From assembly GCA_015272215.1 (NCBI GenBank), contig JACYMD010000122.1:1-64000 (forward strand): a stretch of DNA of 64,000 nucleotides. Direction: 5' to 3'. Position 1 is the first letter of the stretch. The number at the start of each line of letters is the position of its first letter. The notes under the pieces were generated by a model that worked only from the letters and a program-made list of their open reading frames with translations, made no database searches and was not told where the DNA came from. Positions 8,612 to 17,320 of the stretch are shown here, in pieces. Source of the DNA: Rivularia sp. T60_A2020_040 (GTDB lineage: Bacteria > Cyanobacteriota > Cyanobacteriia > Cyanobacteriales > Nostocaceae). Position numbers and translations under genes: made by a program.

Positions 8612-9667
8612 ATGACAACATCAGCAATAAATACACACCACTCGCAACCTAAACAGCTTACTGACTCCGAACTCAAGCTGACAGACATCATCAAATCTCT
8701 GCCTTCAGAGTGTTTCGTCCAAGATGCTCGTAAAGCTTGGTTTAGTGCAATTAGCAGCGTTTTAGCCGTTATTGTCGGCTACTTTTTTTTGGCGATCGCG
8801 CCTTGGTATCTTTTACCCTTAGCATGGATATACACGGGTACTGCTGCTACAGGATTTTTTGTGATCGGACATGATTGCGCTCATCGTTCATTTGCTAAAC
8901 GTATTTGGGTAAATGATTTAGTGGGACATTTATTTATGATGCCGTTAATTTACCCGTTTCACGGTTGGCGAATCAAGCACAATTATCACCACGCTCACAC
9001 TAATAAACTAAAAGTAGATAATGCTTGGCAACCTGTAGGTACAGAGGTTTATGAAAGTAGTGGCGTAGCCTTAAAATGGCTTTTTAAGAGATTTTTATAC
9101 AACCGTTTATGGTGGATAGGCTCGATTGTACATTGGGCGATGCATCATTTTAATTGGTCTGCATATCGTAAACAAGACCAACCTGCGATTAAGCTTTCTG
9201 TAGGTGTAGTAGTTATATTTGCCGCTGTATGCTTCCCTACGTTAATTGCGACAACTGGTATTTGGGGATTTATTAAGTTCTGGCTACTTCCCTGGATGGT
9301 ATATCATTTTTGGATGAGTACTTTTACTTATATTCACCACACTGCTCCAGATATCCCTTTTATTGCAGCAGATAAATGGAATGCAGTTACAGCCCAGCTA
9401 TCTGGTACAGTTCACTGTAATTATCCCCGTTGGGTAGAGTTTCTGTGTCACGATATCAACGTACACGTACCTCATCACATTTCTACCGCGATTCCTTCCT
9501 ACAATTTGCGTCTTGCCCATCGCAGTTTACAAGAAAATTGGGGAAGCTATGTACGCGATGAATGTACTTTTTCTCTATCTTTACTTAAGTATATTACCGA
9601 CAGATGTCACTTATATACTTCAGAGAATGAATACATTTCCTTTAAAGAATATTATGCACGACGATAA
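8612..9667 (+). CDS. desA: acyl-lipid delta-12 desaturase
   Basis: A 351-residue membrane desaturase that converts oleoyl to linoleoyl chains on glycerolipids. The histidine boxes are GHDCAHRSF (about residues 89-97), HNYHHAHTN (about 124-132) and HVPHHIS (about 290-296), the spacing typical of delta-12/omega-3 enzymes. Assignment as desA rather than desB rests on position (desC-desA-desB order) and on resemblance to known DesA N-termini (SDSELKL-type, IKSLPSECF). Paired helices flank the boxes, for example VLAVIVGYFFLAIAPWYLLP. A hairpin terminator follows at 9705. The spacer to desB is about 300 bp, so separate transcription is possible. Confidence 0.88.
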   Translation: MTTSAINTHHSQPKQLTDSELKLTDIIKSLPSECFVQDARKAWFSAISSVLAVIVGYFFLAIAPWYLLPLAWIYTGTAATGFFVIGHDCAHRSFAKRIWVNDLVGHLFMMPLIYPFHGWRIKHNYHHAHTNKLKVDNAWQPVGTEVYESSGVALKWLFKRFLYNRLWWIGSIVHWAMHHFNWSAYRKQDQPAIKLSVGVVVIFAAVCFPTLIATTGIWGFIKFWLLPWMVYHFWMSTFTYIHHTAPDIPFIAADKWNAVTAQLSGTVHCNYPRWVEFLCHDINVHVPHHISTAIPSYNLRLAHRSLQENWGSYVRDECTFSLSLLKYITDRCHLYTSENEYISFKEYYARR

Positions 9668-9704
9668 CAATTCCTGATTTTTTCAATTCCAGATTTCTAT
9701 GTTT

Positions 9705-9729
9705 AACCCCCTTGAAAATATCGGGGGTT
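9705..9729 (+). terminator. rho-independent terminator after desA
   Basis: AACCCCC and GGGGGTT form a 7-bp stem around an 11-base loop about 40 bases after the desA stop. The downstream stretch is AT-rich (tatatat) rather than a pure T-run. Confidence 0.6.
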
Positions 9730-9976
9730 ATATATAATAAATCATCGATTTTGCATTAGTTAAATGTGGAATAAAGGTCGTGAAATCAGTTATCAGTTAT
9801 CAGTTACCAGTTACCAGACATATGATGGTAGGGTAGATCGGATTCAATAATCAATAGATTATTATGTGTCCAAGAAGAAAGCTTTGCGCTTCACTGTTAA
9901 CTGTTAAATTTTGCTGACTTTAATTTACTCAACAAATACCCAAAACATTCACTTTATATCCGGTAACGTAACAAGC

Positions 9977-11044
9977 GTGCAAACTTCTACAATTAACCCA
10001 GAAAATAATCCTCAAACGGTATCATCAGAAGAAACAAACCAACTACCCTTTACTCTTGGGGATTTAAAAGCAGCAATTCCAGCAGAATGTTTTCAACCTC
10101 AAGTAGGTAAATCTCTGTTTTTCTTTGCTCGTGATATTCTAATTATTGCTGGACTTTATGGCTTAGCTTATTACCTAGATTCATGGCTATTTTTTCCCAT
10201 TTTCTGGGTAATGCAAGGAACGATGTTCTGGGCATTATTTGTAGTCGGACATGACTGCGGACATCAATCATTTTCTCGCCACAAATGGTTGAATGATTTA
10301 ATAGGACATTTATCTCATACACCAATACTTGTTCCCTATCATGGATGGCGGATTAGTCATAGAACTCATCACAAAAATACTGGTAGTTTGGAAAATGATG
10401 AAAGTTGGTATCCACTATCGGAATCAGCTTACAATCAAATGGATTTAGTGGAAAAAATTGGCAGACATTACCTGTTTTTACTGGCTTATCCGGTATACTT
10501 ATTTAAACGTTCTCCGGGTAAAACAGGTTCTCACTTTTCACCTAGCAGTCCGTTGTTTAAACCCTCAGAGAAATGGGATGTCATCACTAGTACCGTACTC
10601 TGGACTTCCATGGTTGGTTTACTAGCTTTCTTGACTTATCAATGGGGTTTCATGTGGTTCTTAAAATACTATGCTGGACCATACATTGTATTTGTCATTT
10701 GGCTGGATTTGGTGACATTTTTACATCATACCGAGCCAGATATTCCTTGGTATCGCGGTGAAGAATGGACTTTTCTTAAAGGTGCTATTTCCAGTATTGA
10801 CCGGGATTATGGTTTTATCAATCATATCCATCACGATATTGGTACTCATGTTGCTCACCACATTTTCTTAAATATCCCTCATTACAATTTGAGAAAAGCA
10901 ACTGAGGCGATTAAACCAGTTTTAGGTGAATATTTTCACAAATCAGATGAGCCAATTTTAACTTCTCTGTGGAACTCTTTCAGAAAATGCCATTTTGTTC
11001 CAAATGAAGGTAAAAAGGTTTATTACACTTCTCATTTGAAATAA
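9977..11044 (+). CDS. desB: acyl-lipid omega-3 (delta-15) desaturase
   Basis: A desaturase of about 355 residues that adds the omega-3 double bond, giving alpha-linolenic chains; desB is usually cold-induced. Histidine boxes are GHDCGHQSF, HRTHHKNTG and HVAHHIF. The WYPLSESAYNQMD block after box 2 and the IPHYNLRKATEAIKP C-terminal motif are typical of omega-3 enzymes. The frame is open from a TTG at 9911, but the first 22 residues look non-coding; the GTG at 9977 (VQTSTINPENN) is the more likely start, although no strong RBS decides it. A palindromic repeat with a T-run at 11098 acts as the terminator. Confidence 0.88.
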   Translation: MQTSTINPENNPQTVSSEETNQLPFTLGDLKAAIPAECFQPQVGKSLFFFARDILIIAGLYGLAYYLDSWLFFPIFWVMQGTMFWALFVVGHDCGHQSFSRHKWLNDLIGHLSHTPILVPYHGWRISHRTHHKNTGSLENDESWYPLSESAYNQMDLVEKIGRHYLFLLAYPVYLFKRSPGKTGSHFSPSSPLFKPSEKWDVITSTVLWTSMVGLLAFLTYQWGFMWFLKYYAGPYIVFVIWLDLVTFLHHTEPDIPWYRGEEWTFLKGAISSIDRDYGFINHIHHDIGTHVAHHIFLNIPHYNLRKATEAIKPVLGEYFHKSDEPILTSLWNSFRKCHFVPNEGKKVYYTSHLK

Positions 11045-11097
11045 ATATAGAAGTGAACAGATTAAGCAATTCATAATTGCCACACAGTGATTTTGTA

Positions 11098-11124
11098 GAG
11101 ACGTAGCACTGCTACGTCTTTTTT
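11098..11124 (+). terminator. palindromic-repeat terminator after desB
   Basis: AGACGTAGCActgctacgtct is a near-perfect palindrome followed by TTTTTT, 55 bases after the desB stop. It is a member of the GTAGAGACGTAGCA repeat family scattered through the window, so a repeat has been co-opted as a terminator. A second copy lies at 11203-11232, just past the end of desD. Confidence 0.7.
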
Positions 11125-11202
11125 ATTGTGATAGAACGCAGAATTTATATCATTGTAAATCAATAAATCCACCTATAATTATTTAGTTTAGACCGCAAAA
11201 TA

Positions 11203-11232
11203 ATAGAGACGTAGGATTGCTACGTCTCTACA
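11203..11232. repeat. GTAGAGACGTAGCA palindromic repeat copy
   Basis: tagagacgtaggattgctacgtctcta is a 27-base palindrome with one mismatch near its centre. It lies between the convergent desB and desD genes and can act on both strands. Other copies are near 19648, 49137 and 55384. Confidence 0.7.
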
Positions 11233-11259
11233 TTAATGGTTGCTAATTACAATACAAGA

Positions 11260-12378
11260 TTAGGAAATCTGGGGTATTACTTGACTTATTTGCGGAGGAT
11301 TCCCCATTAGTTTTAACCAACTATAGTTAGCAATCAGTGCTTTTGTAAAAGTTGGATATACATTGTATTGTACGTCGTATTCTTCACAAACCTGCGCTAA
11401 TATTGGAGCTATTTTTGGATAATGAATGTGACAAATCTGGGGGAATAAATGATGAACAACTTGATAATTAAGTCCACCTAGATACCAATTGAGAAAATTG
11501 TTTTTAGGAGCAAAATCAACTGTTGTTTTTACTTGAAAAATTGCCCATTCATCATCGATGACATTTCCTAAAGAATTTGGCTCGATAAATTCTGCTGGTT
11601 CGAGTACGTGAGCAAGCATGAAAACATTACAAATTAGTACTCCATAAAGCATATTCACGATGCATAATCCGATAATAATTTGTATCGGACTGTATCCCAA
11701 AGCCAATGGTATACCAACATAAAGTCCCAACCAAACAAATTTTGCAGCGATTAAAATCATCAATTGTAATGGGCTTGGTTTGGGGATATTATACTCGTGG
11801 TATTTACGTTTAAATAAAATTAGATGAACATCAGCAATTGACCAATAAAAGGGAATAATTGCATATACAAAGTTAATCACCAAATGCTGGTATCGATGAT
11901 ACCATTTATGCTCTCTTGCTGGAGACATTCTCACTAAACCATCACCATCAATTTCCACATCATGACCGATGATATTTGTATAGGTATGATGCAAAAAATT
12001 ATGGCGATATCTCCATAAGTAACTGGAAAGACCAATGATAAAATCATAAGTCAAACCAAAAGTACTATTAACCCATTTTTTACTAGAATAACCGCCGTGG
12101 TTGGCATCATGTCCGACACTAAAGCCAACACCAGCAAAGCCCATTCCCAACATGATACATCCAAGTATTTTCATCCATATGATATTCGGAGAAAAAAGAG
12201 TGAATATCCAGGAAAAAGCTACCCATCCTAAGATAATTGCACTTTTGAAGTACATTGCAAAATTATCTCTGGTATTAATATTCTCGGACTGAAAATAAGC
12301 ATTTACTCGTTGATTCAATTCTTTTCTAAAGCCAATATTTTTGGCAAAAGTTACTTTAGTAGTTGGCGTTTGTGTCAT
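11260..12378 (-). CDS. desD: acyl-lipid delta-6 desaturase
   Basis: A front-end desaturase of about 372 residues that inserts the delta-6 double bond (gamma-linolenic and stearidonic chains). It lacks a cytochrome b5 domain, as cyanobacterial DesD does. It carries GHDANHGGY (box 1), HNFLHHTYTNI (box 2) and the front-end third box QVVHHLFPQICHIHYP, where Gln replaces the first His. The sequence follows Synechocystis DesD closely, including GFRKELNQRVNAYF at the N-terminus and the block YNVYPTFTKALIANYSWL near the C-terminus. The ATG at 12378 (MTQTPTTK) is preferred over the TTG seven codons upstream. It converges on desB. Confidence 0.92.
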   Translation of the reverse strand: MTQTPTTKVTFAKNIGFRKELNQRVNAYFQSENINTRDNFAMYFKSAIILGWVAFSWIFTLFSPNIIWMKILGCIMLGMGFAGVGFSVGHDANHGGYSSKKWVNSTFGLTYDFIIGLSSYLWRYRHNFLHHTYTNIIGHDVEIDGDGLVRMSPAREHKWYHRYQHLVINFVYAIIPFYWSIADVHLILFKRKYHEYNIPKPSPLQLMILIAAKFVWLGLYVGIPLALGYSPIQIIIGLCIVNMLYGVLICNVFMLAHVLEPAEFIEPNSLGNVIDDEWAIFQVKTTVDFAPKNNFLNWYLGGLNYQVVHHLFPQICHIHYPKIAPILAQVCEEYDVQYNVYPTFTKALIANYSWLKLMGNPPQISQVIPQIS

Positions 12379-12622
12379 GAAAAATTTTTGCTTGCTCAAA
12401 TAAGAGATTGATTTAAGGATATCTTACACTCACAACTCAAAAATACGCAAAAAAACGGGTTTTTATCTAAATCATTAAATTAATCTGATTTATTTTTTTT
12501 ATACACCCGTTTAATCAGCCCAGTTTTTATTCTGGTGTAAGGTATAACTTTAGGTTAGGGAGATTTTTACGATTGCAGCAAGGTTTTTATTTACATTTTG
12601 CCTGATTATTGCATAAAAAAAA

Positions 12623-12751
12623 TATAGCAAATTTCAGTTGAGTCCAATACACTAAAACCTCACCCCCTTCCCCTCTCCTTGATAAGGAGAGGGGTGCCCG
12701 GAGGGCGGGGTGAGGTAACATTTGTATTCCACTCAAGTGAAAACCGCTATA
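12623..12751. repeat. MITE-like element family B, copy B1 (TA-flanked)
   Basis: A 129-bp element from TATAGCAAATTTCAGTTGAG to the end aagtgaaaaccgctata. The termini are inverted (TATAGC/GCTATA) and a long internal hairpin (cctcacccccttcccctctc pairing with gagaggggtgcccggagggc-type sequence) fills the centre. Related copies are at 37091-37217 and 51552-51681. It occupies most of the 440-bp gap between desD and proA; nothing else is seen there. Confidence 0.85.
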
Positions 12752-12818
12752 TACACCTTATTTCCTGTAAAAATTTAACAGGATAATGGTGTATTAATAG
12801 TTTCTTTCTATGGTAATT

Positions 12819-14105
12819 TCAAAATCTTCCGTTTCCTTGGACGATATGCTTGAGGGTAGTCAAACTTTCTAAACCAATCAATCCTCTACGGTGTCCTTTT
12901 TGGTTAGACATTCCTAAAAATACCGCATCTCCCCATAATGGATTACGGCTAAAACGGGGAGAAGCATTAATATAAGTAGAAGCGCTATTTACACCCAAAG
13001 CGAATTGCCTGCTTTCTTGGTAAGATTCAGTCACAATGCAGTCAGCGTGTCCACTACTATGCTGATTAATCCAAGTAATTGCCGTATCTAAACTATCTAC
13101 AAGTTTAAACGCAACTGTTTTAGTAAAATAAGGTCTTCCCCATTCATTATTTTCTACTAGTTGCAACTGAGGAAATGATTCTCGCAGTTCAGCATCTCCT
13201 CTCAGGTAAAAACCTTTCTCCTGTAAATTCTTTAATAACGTACCTAAAGAAGAGGATAGAGTTTGCCGATTGATTAATACCTTTTCAATGGCATTTACTG
13301 GATCTGGAGAACTAGCATGGCTTTCAAGAATCATCCAGCGTGCAACGTCCACTAAGCTACCATTGGACGACCAATATAGATAACAATTACCCATAGCCGA
13401 TTTTAAAACTGGTGCTGTAGATTGGCGTACTACCTGCTGTATTAAACTGGTACGTCCGTAGGGAATTACTAAATTTAAATACTGTTCTTGAGCAACCAAA
13501 TCCCGAATTGATGCACCATGTTCCGCTGTTACCAATTCTACAGAACCTACAGGTAATCCAGCTTCTGCAACAGCATTTTGTAGTACTGAGGCGATCGCCG
13601 CATTGGAATGGCTGGCTTCGGTACTCCCCTTAAGAATAATACTGTTGCCGGTTTTAATACATAAACCAGCTGCAATGGCTCCTAATTCTGGAAAGGCTTC
13701 GTAAATAAAAGCAATTACCCCCAAAGGTGTTGACTGGGAGTAACTTTGCTCTTCACCTAATTGATAATCGGCAGTTCTCATCCGTCGTAGGGGATCTGAT
13801 AATTCCTCCAACCTTTGGAGAATTTCTACTGCTGAATCTAAACGTTCCGGAGTTAATTTTAACCAATCTAAAATTAAATCTGGTACTGCCATTTCCCGAC
13901 AAGCTTCAAGGTCTAAAGTATTGGCTTCTAATATATCGTCAAACGAGCGTTCTAGCGCCTCAGCCATCGCCATTAAAGCGCGACTGCGCTCTGCTCCTTT
14001 GGTGATGCCCAATTTTAAGGCAGCACCGTATGCGCGTTTGGCGATAGGCTCAGCGTCGCCTTTGGCTATCGCAATTGTTTGGGGGTTCTCGGCAAAAGCA
14101 TCCAC
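12819..14105 (-). CDS. proA: glutamate-5-semialdehyde dehydrogenase
   Basis: A 428-residue gamma-glutamyl phosphate reductase, which reduces gamma-glutamyl phosphate with NADPH in proline synthesis. It has the aldehyde dehydrogenase fold. Visible blocks are GVIAFIYEAFPELGAIAAGLCIKTGN (near residues 130-155), GNSIILKGSTEASHSN, LVIPYGRTSLIQQV (about 210) and the active-site region IEKVLINRQ. The C-terminal half has VNSASTYINASPRFSRNPLWGDAVFLGMSNQKGHRRGLIGLESLTTLKHIVQGNG. The start codon is GTG. proB is not adjacent. The downstream neighbour on the same strand is element B1. (Blocks are quoted as family landmarks; length is normal for ProA.). Confidence 0.95.
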   Translation of the reverse strand: MDAFAENPQTIAIAKGDAEPIAKRAYGAALKLGITKGAERSRALMAMAEALERSFDDILEANTLDLEACREMAVPDLILDWLKLTPERLDSAVEILQRLEELSDPLRRMRTADYQLGEEQSYSQSTPLGVIAFIYEAFPELGAIAAGLCIKTGNSIILKGSTEASHSNAAIASVLQNAVAEAGLPVGSVELVTAEHGASIRDLVAQEQYLNLVIPYGRTSLIQQVVRQSTAPVLKSAMGNCYLYWSSNGSLVDVARWMILESHASSPDPVNAIEKVLINRQTLSSSLGTLLKNLQEKGFYLRGDAELRESFPQLQLVENNEWGRPYFTKTVAFKLVDSLDTAITWINQHSSGHADCIVTESYQESRQFALGVNSASTYINASPRFSRNPLWGDAVFLGMSNQKGHRRGLIGLESLTTLKHIVQGNGRF

Positions 14106-14122
14106 AGTAAATAATCAGCGCC

Positions 14123-14530
14123 TTAACGTCTATAGGTAAGCCAAACCATAAGAGCTGGCAGTATAGCCAATAGCACTGCTATCAGCGCCCAAGCAATAAT
14201 GCCAGAGCCACTTGCCAAACGCAATGCTAATGGCAACCATATAATGACTAGCACGAAAATAATCCCCAGCGCTACTGGTAAGTAACTTTCTCCCAGACGC
14301 GGATGGACTACTTTCCATCCAGAATTTGTCCAGCGCCAAGCTCGTTTGTACGGATAAGTCGTAGAAAGCTGCTCTATAACGCGAGCGTTATCTTCTACGA
14401 CAAATATCTGCTGACAGCGATCGCAACCGAAGGCTTCTGTCAGGGTAATCGGAATTAAGCGTCCCCGACGGCGACAGGGACACGGGTATTCGTTGTTGAA
14501 ATCGATTTTTTCGGGCTTTTGTGGTTGCAC
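14123..14530 (-). CDS. small membrane protein with N-terminal Cys motifs
   Basis: A 135-residue protein of unknown function. The N-terminal half has a CPCRRRG pair (about residues 17-20) and CDRCQQIF (about 35-42), a possible zinc ribbon. The C-terminal half has two hydrophobic segments (ALGIIFVLVIIWLPLALRLA and GIIAWALIAVLLAILPALMVW) that look like a transmembrane hairpin. The start is GTG at 14530. It lies 17 bases upstream of proA on the same strand, so the two are probably cotranscribed. A zinc-ribbon membrane role is inference. Confidence 0.7.
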   Translation of the reverse strand: MQPQKPEKIDFNNEYPCPCRRRGRLIPITLTEAFGCDRCQQIFVVEDNARVIEQLSTTYPYKRAWRWTNSGWKVVHPRLGESYLPVALGIIFVLVIIWLPLALRLASGSGIIAWALIAVLLAILPALMVWLTYRR

Positions 14531-14927
14531 TATGACTGCTCTTTTGACTCTCCCTTCGGTTTTAAATTAGGAATCTTTTTTATATTCCCTTAAATTTACA
14601 ATTCAGAATAAACTGCTTTATACAGAATTCTCTATTAATAAATAATTTAAACGAATAAGCAGTTTACCTACTAAAATTTCTTTACATCATTAACATTCTT
14701 TAGCTATTACTGTTTCTACATACATATTTTTAATCGATTAACAATTAAATAAAAATTAAATTCAACTATTTGATGTTTTAGGCATCGCTCTTTTACCATC
14801 ATATAGTGTAGTCCATTCTGTTTAAAATAGATCGCTCCTAAGTCGTAGGATAATAGGGAATTGGGAAAAGGCAATAGGGAAGAGGCAATAGGTAATTGGG
14901 AAATGTCCTAACAATTATGTCTACCCC
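14531..14927. other. gene-free AT-rich spacer
   Basis: No gene is seen. It holds the upstream region of the small membrane protein gene, a very AT-rich stretch at 14575-14760, and a short GGGAAGA/GGCAATA STRR at about 14850-14900. It borders repeat element D1 at 14928. Confidence 0.5.
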
Positions 14928-15099
14928 CAATACAGTTCACTTAAGGATATAAATTAATTACCGCAAACAAAACAGATCGACTTTTTGGGAGGGGGCTTGG
15001 GGGACGCAACCGTCACCCAATCGGGGGTTTGGGGGAGAATCCCCCAAGTCTTGGTTCTCAATAAATTGATTGACGGACAATCTTAACTGAACCGTATTG
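14928..15099. repeat. MITE-like element family D, copy D1
   Basis: A 172-bp element with 18-base terminal inverted repeats: CAATACAGTTCACTTAAG on the left, and CTTAACTGAACCGTATTG on the right, which match with two differences. The interior carries G-rich runs (gagggggcttgggggacgc, cgggggtttgggggagaatc). A second copy is at 28648-28885. There is no open reading frame, so it is non-autonomous. Confidence 0.8.
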
Positions 15100-15146
15100 T
15101 GTCTATCCCTACAACTAAAACTCAAAAATTAACTAAAAATTAAACT

Positions 15147-15174
15147 AAAAAATGCAGAAGGTTTAATTTCTGCA
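15147..15174 (-). terminator. terminator of tRNA-Gly
   Basis: On the minus strand TGCAGAA-N8-TTCTGCA is followed by TTTTTT, about 30 bases after the end of the tRNA. This is a standard rho-independent terminator. Confidence 0.75.
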
Positions 15175-15201
15175 CTTTTCGTAATTATTAATTTTTTCTA
15201 A

Positions 15202-15272
15202 GCGGGTGACGCGATTCGAACGCGCGACATTCACCTTGGCAAGGTGACGCTCTACCACTGAGCTACACCCGC
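15202..15272 (-). tRNA. tRNA-Gly (GCC)
   Basis: A 71-base cloverleaf on the minus strand. The acceptor arms GCGGGTG/CACCCGC pair fully, the D-arm is TAGCTCAGTGGTAGAGC-like, the anticodon loop is CTTGCCAAG with GCC, and the T-arm has CGTTCGAATCG. The 3' CCA is not encoded. It lies between repeat D1 and ribH. Confidence 0.96.
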
Positions 15273-15330
15273 ATTTTCATCATAAATAATAATATCCCAC
15301 ACGAATTAAAATTTGTCAACCCCTTTTTTT

Positions 15331-15418
15331 GAATGGGTAATGGGTAATGGGTGATGGTTAGAAGTTAGGAATTTTCCAATTACCAATTCCCAATTCCCAA
15401 TTACCAATTCCCAATTCC
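15331..15418. repeat. STRR (AATGGGT / CCAATTC units)
   Basis: AATGGGT units at about 15332-15352 and CAATTAC/CAATTCC units at 15375-15418 lie between tRNA-Gly and the stop codon of ribH. Confidence 0.75.
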
Positions 15419-15423
15419 TCTTT

Positions 15424-16002
15424 TTAAACTTTCTCTTCCGACTCTGCGGGTATGTTGTTTAAACTTGCGCTTTTAAGGGAACCTGCTAAAGTACCAGAGT
15501 TAGGGGAGTATTGTTGCTTGAGACTGGGACGTAGTTGACGCATGAGACTAGCCATTTCCAAGGCATTCATGGCATAATCCCAACCGTGATTGCTTTTAAT
15601 TCCGGCTCTTTCTAGGGCTTGCTGCATGGTGTCGGCTGTCAACACACCGAAAATTACTGGTACACCTGTTTGAAATGCGGCTGCGGAGATTCCTTTGGCG
15701 ACTTCTGATGATACGTAGTCAAAATGTGGTGTTTGTCCCCGGATAACTGCACCCAAGCAAATTATCGCGTCGTAACTACCTGACATTGCTAATTGTCGGG
15801 CGACTAATGGAACTTCAAAGCTTCCAGGCACCCAAACATAATCTACTTGAGAACCGTGGGGGTTAGTATCAATACCGTGGCGTTTTAAACAATCTTGACA
15901 CCCTTCTAGCAGTTTAGTGGTTACTAAGTCGTTAAATCTACCAATTACTAATGCGAAGTGTAGGGGTTCTGCTTGAGTAAAACTTCCCTCGAAAACTGCC
16001 AT
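15424..16002 (-). CDS. ribH: 6,7-dimethyl-8-ribityllumazine synthase
   Basis: A 192-residue lumazine synthase, the penultimate riboflavin enzyme. It condenses the ribityl-uracil with dihydroxybutanone phosphate and forms 60-mer shells. Signature blocks are [19 protein letters not shown] (about residues 17-35), [16 protein letters not shown] (about 57-72), [20 protein letters not shown] (about 82-101, with the catalytic His), and [20 protein letters not shown] (about 117-136). The C-terminus has a roughly 30-residue extension beyond minimal lumazine synthases. psbZ lies directly upstream on the same strand with a 15-bp inverted repeat between them. Confidence 0.96.
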   Translation of the reverse strand: MAVFEGSFTQAEPLHFALVIGRFNDLVTTKLLEGCQDCLKRHGIDTNPHGSQVDYVWVPGSFEVPLVARQLAMSGSYDAIICLGAVIRGQTPHFDYVSSEVAKGISAAAFQTGVPVIFGVLTADTMQQALERAGIKSNHGWDYAMNALEMASLMRQLRPSLKQQYSPNSGTLAGSLKSASLNNIPAESEEKV

Positions 16003-16062
16003 AGTTGCCTCTTTTATAAATATACTTCTTTAACCGGATACTTCAGTTTAGTGCTGATCGCA

Positions 16063-16175
16063 AATAATAGGAGCAGAAAATTACCGGAAGATTACAAGAA
16101 AGACTAAGGAAACAAAATATACTTTGATATTCCTCTGCTTTGCAATCCGTGGGGTATTCCTCTGCTCCTATTATT
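16063..16175. other. 15-bp perfect inverted repeat between psbZ and ribH
   Basis: AATAATAGGAGCAGA (16063-16077) is the exact complement of TCTGCTCCTATTATT (16161-16175), separated by 83 bases. Inside, tattcctctgct occurs twice in direct order (about 16129 and 16155). It may end psbZ transcripts or form a leader structure for ribH; a small mobile repeat is an alternative. Confidence 0.6.
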
Positions 16176-16201
16176 GGTCAATTTATGGTTAAAGCAGTGG
16201 C

Positions 16202-16390
16202 TTAAACTACGAAAAAGTTTAAAGCTCCGACTAATAATACCAAAGCAAACCAAGCTCCGGAACCAATCCAGAGAAATTTCTTCGATTCAACCCAGGTTTG
16301 AGGAGTCGCGTAAGCAACGGGTACGCCAATTACCATGACGAAAGACAACGCAACTAGAGCGAGTAGAGCTATTTGGAATATGATGGTCAT
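16202..16390 (-). CDS. psbZ: photosystem II protein Z
   Basis: A 62-residue thylakoid protein (Ycf9) with two transmembrane helices, about residues 4-27 and 40-60. It sits at the PSII periphery and stabilises antenna or dimer contacts. Recognisable are [31 protein letters not shown]-like lumenal turn and [14 protein letters not shown]. Length is exactly that of the family. It lies upstream of ribH on the same strand, an arrangement found in other cyanobacteria. Confidence 0.97.
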   Translation of the reverse strand: MTIIFQIALLALVALSFVMVIGVPVAYATPQTWVESKKFLWIGSGAWFALVLLVGALNFFVV

Positions 16391-16756
16391 TTTTCTTTTC
16401 TCTTAGACGGATAGTTTTTAAAATCAATATTCTCTAAAACTAATGTACCTTATTGGTGTTAAATTTCAGACTGTCCACTGGTTTTGATTTTATGCGCTTT
16501 CGATTTCAGCCGGATCGCAAGGGTCTGAATTTAGCGCAGCATACTTTAATAATTTATCTCTGACGGCTATATTTTGGAAATAATTGACACATATTGATAT
16601 ATCTATGATATGTCAATCATTCTCAGGAAATATAGACATTTTGCTTAAACTATGTATTCGTCGTTGAATTGTCAAGATTAAATTGACTAATACTTTTAAA
16701 ATTCCTACTTTTGTACAAAAATTGCAGTGGGTAACTGATGTACCTGGATGAGCGGT
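16391..16756. other. spacer upstream of psbZ with an inverted repeat
   Basis: No gene is seen. It contains the psbZ upstream region and an imperfect inverted repeat ATTGACA...TGTCAAT (16583-16617) that could be a terminator-like hairpin or an operator. The remainder is featureless and AT-rich. Confidence 0.45.
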
Positions 16757-17191
16757 TTATTCTGTTGCTGAAGACGCTGAAAACTCGGCGAATACCTGCT
16801 CACCTGTCATATTCTGTGTTTGATTTGCGAAGGTATAAAAGTGTGGTTTTTGATCAATAAAAATCTGTTTTTCGAGAACAAAATTTTCGTCGTCATCAAG
16901 CAAACCAACGGGAACTGCATAATATTGTTGTTGTTTTAGACGGTAGAAAAGATGGGTTCCACAGTTGCGACAAAAGCCACGCTCAGCCCATTCGGAAGAA
17001 TCGAAAACAGATATATTTTCATTACCTTCAAAATTAACATCGCCATTACATTCAATAGCAAACAAAGGGCCACCAGTCCATTTTCTACACATATTGCAGT
17101 GACAAGCGTCTACATTATTGGTTTTGGTTTTAATTGAAACGCTTACCGCACCACAAAGACAATTTCCTCTTCGTTCGACTTCGTTTGTCAT
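16757..17191 (-). CDS. GFA/CENP-V domain protein
   Basis: A protein of about 144 residues with the glutathione-dependent formaldehyde-activating (GFA) zinc fold. Most members bind glutathione S-conjugates, and their physiological reactions are largely unassigned. Zinc ligands are CLCGAV (about residues 11-16), CHCNMCRKWTGG (about 31-42) and CRNCGTHLF (about 75-83). The ATG at 17191 has a GAGGAG ribosome site about 5 bases upstream, so the longer GTG-started frame (17218) is rejected. It lies alone upstream of psbZ on the same strand. Confidence 0.88.
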   Translation of the reverse strand: MTNEVERRGNCLCGAVSVSIKTKTNNVDACHCNMCRKWTGGPLFAIECNGDVNFEGNENISVFDSSEWAERGFCRNCGTHLFYRLKQQQYYAVPVGLLDDDENFVLEKQIFIDQKPHFYTFANQTQNMTGEQVFAEFSASSATE

Positions 17192-17320
17192 GCTTTTCTC
17201 CTCAATTTTACTTATCACTTATCACTTATTAATTATTAATTATTACCTTAATTGAAAAATTAAACAATAATACTATAATCTTAATCAAACAACTACGCAT
17301 CATTCCGCAGAGTTAAATAT

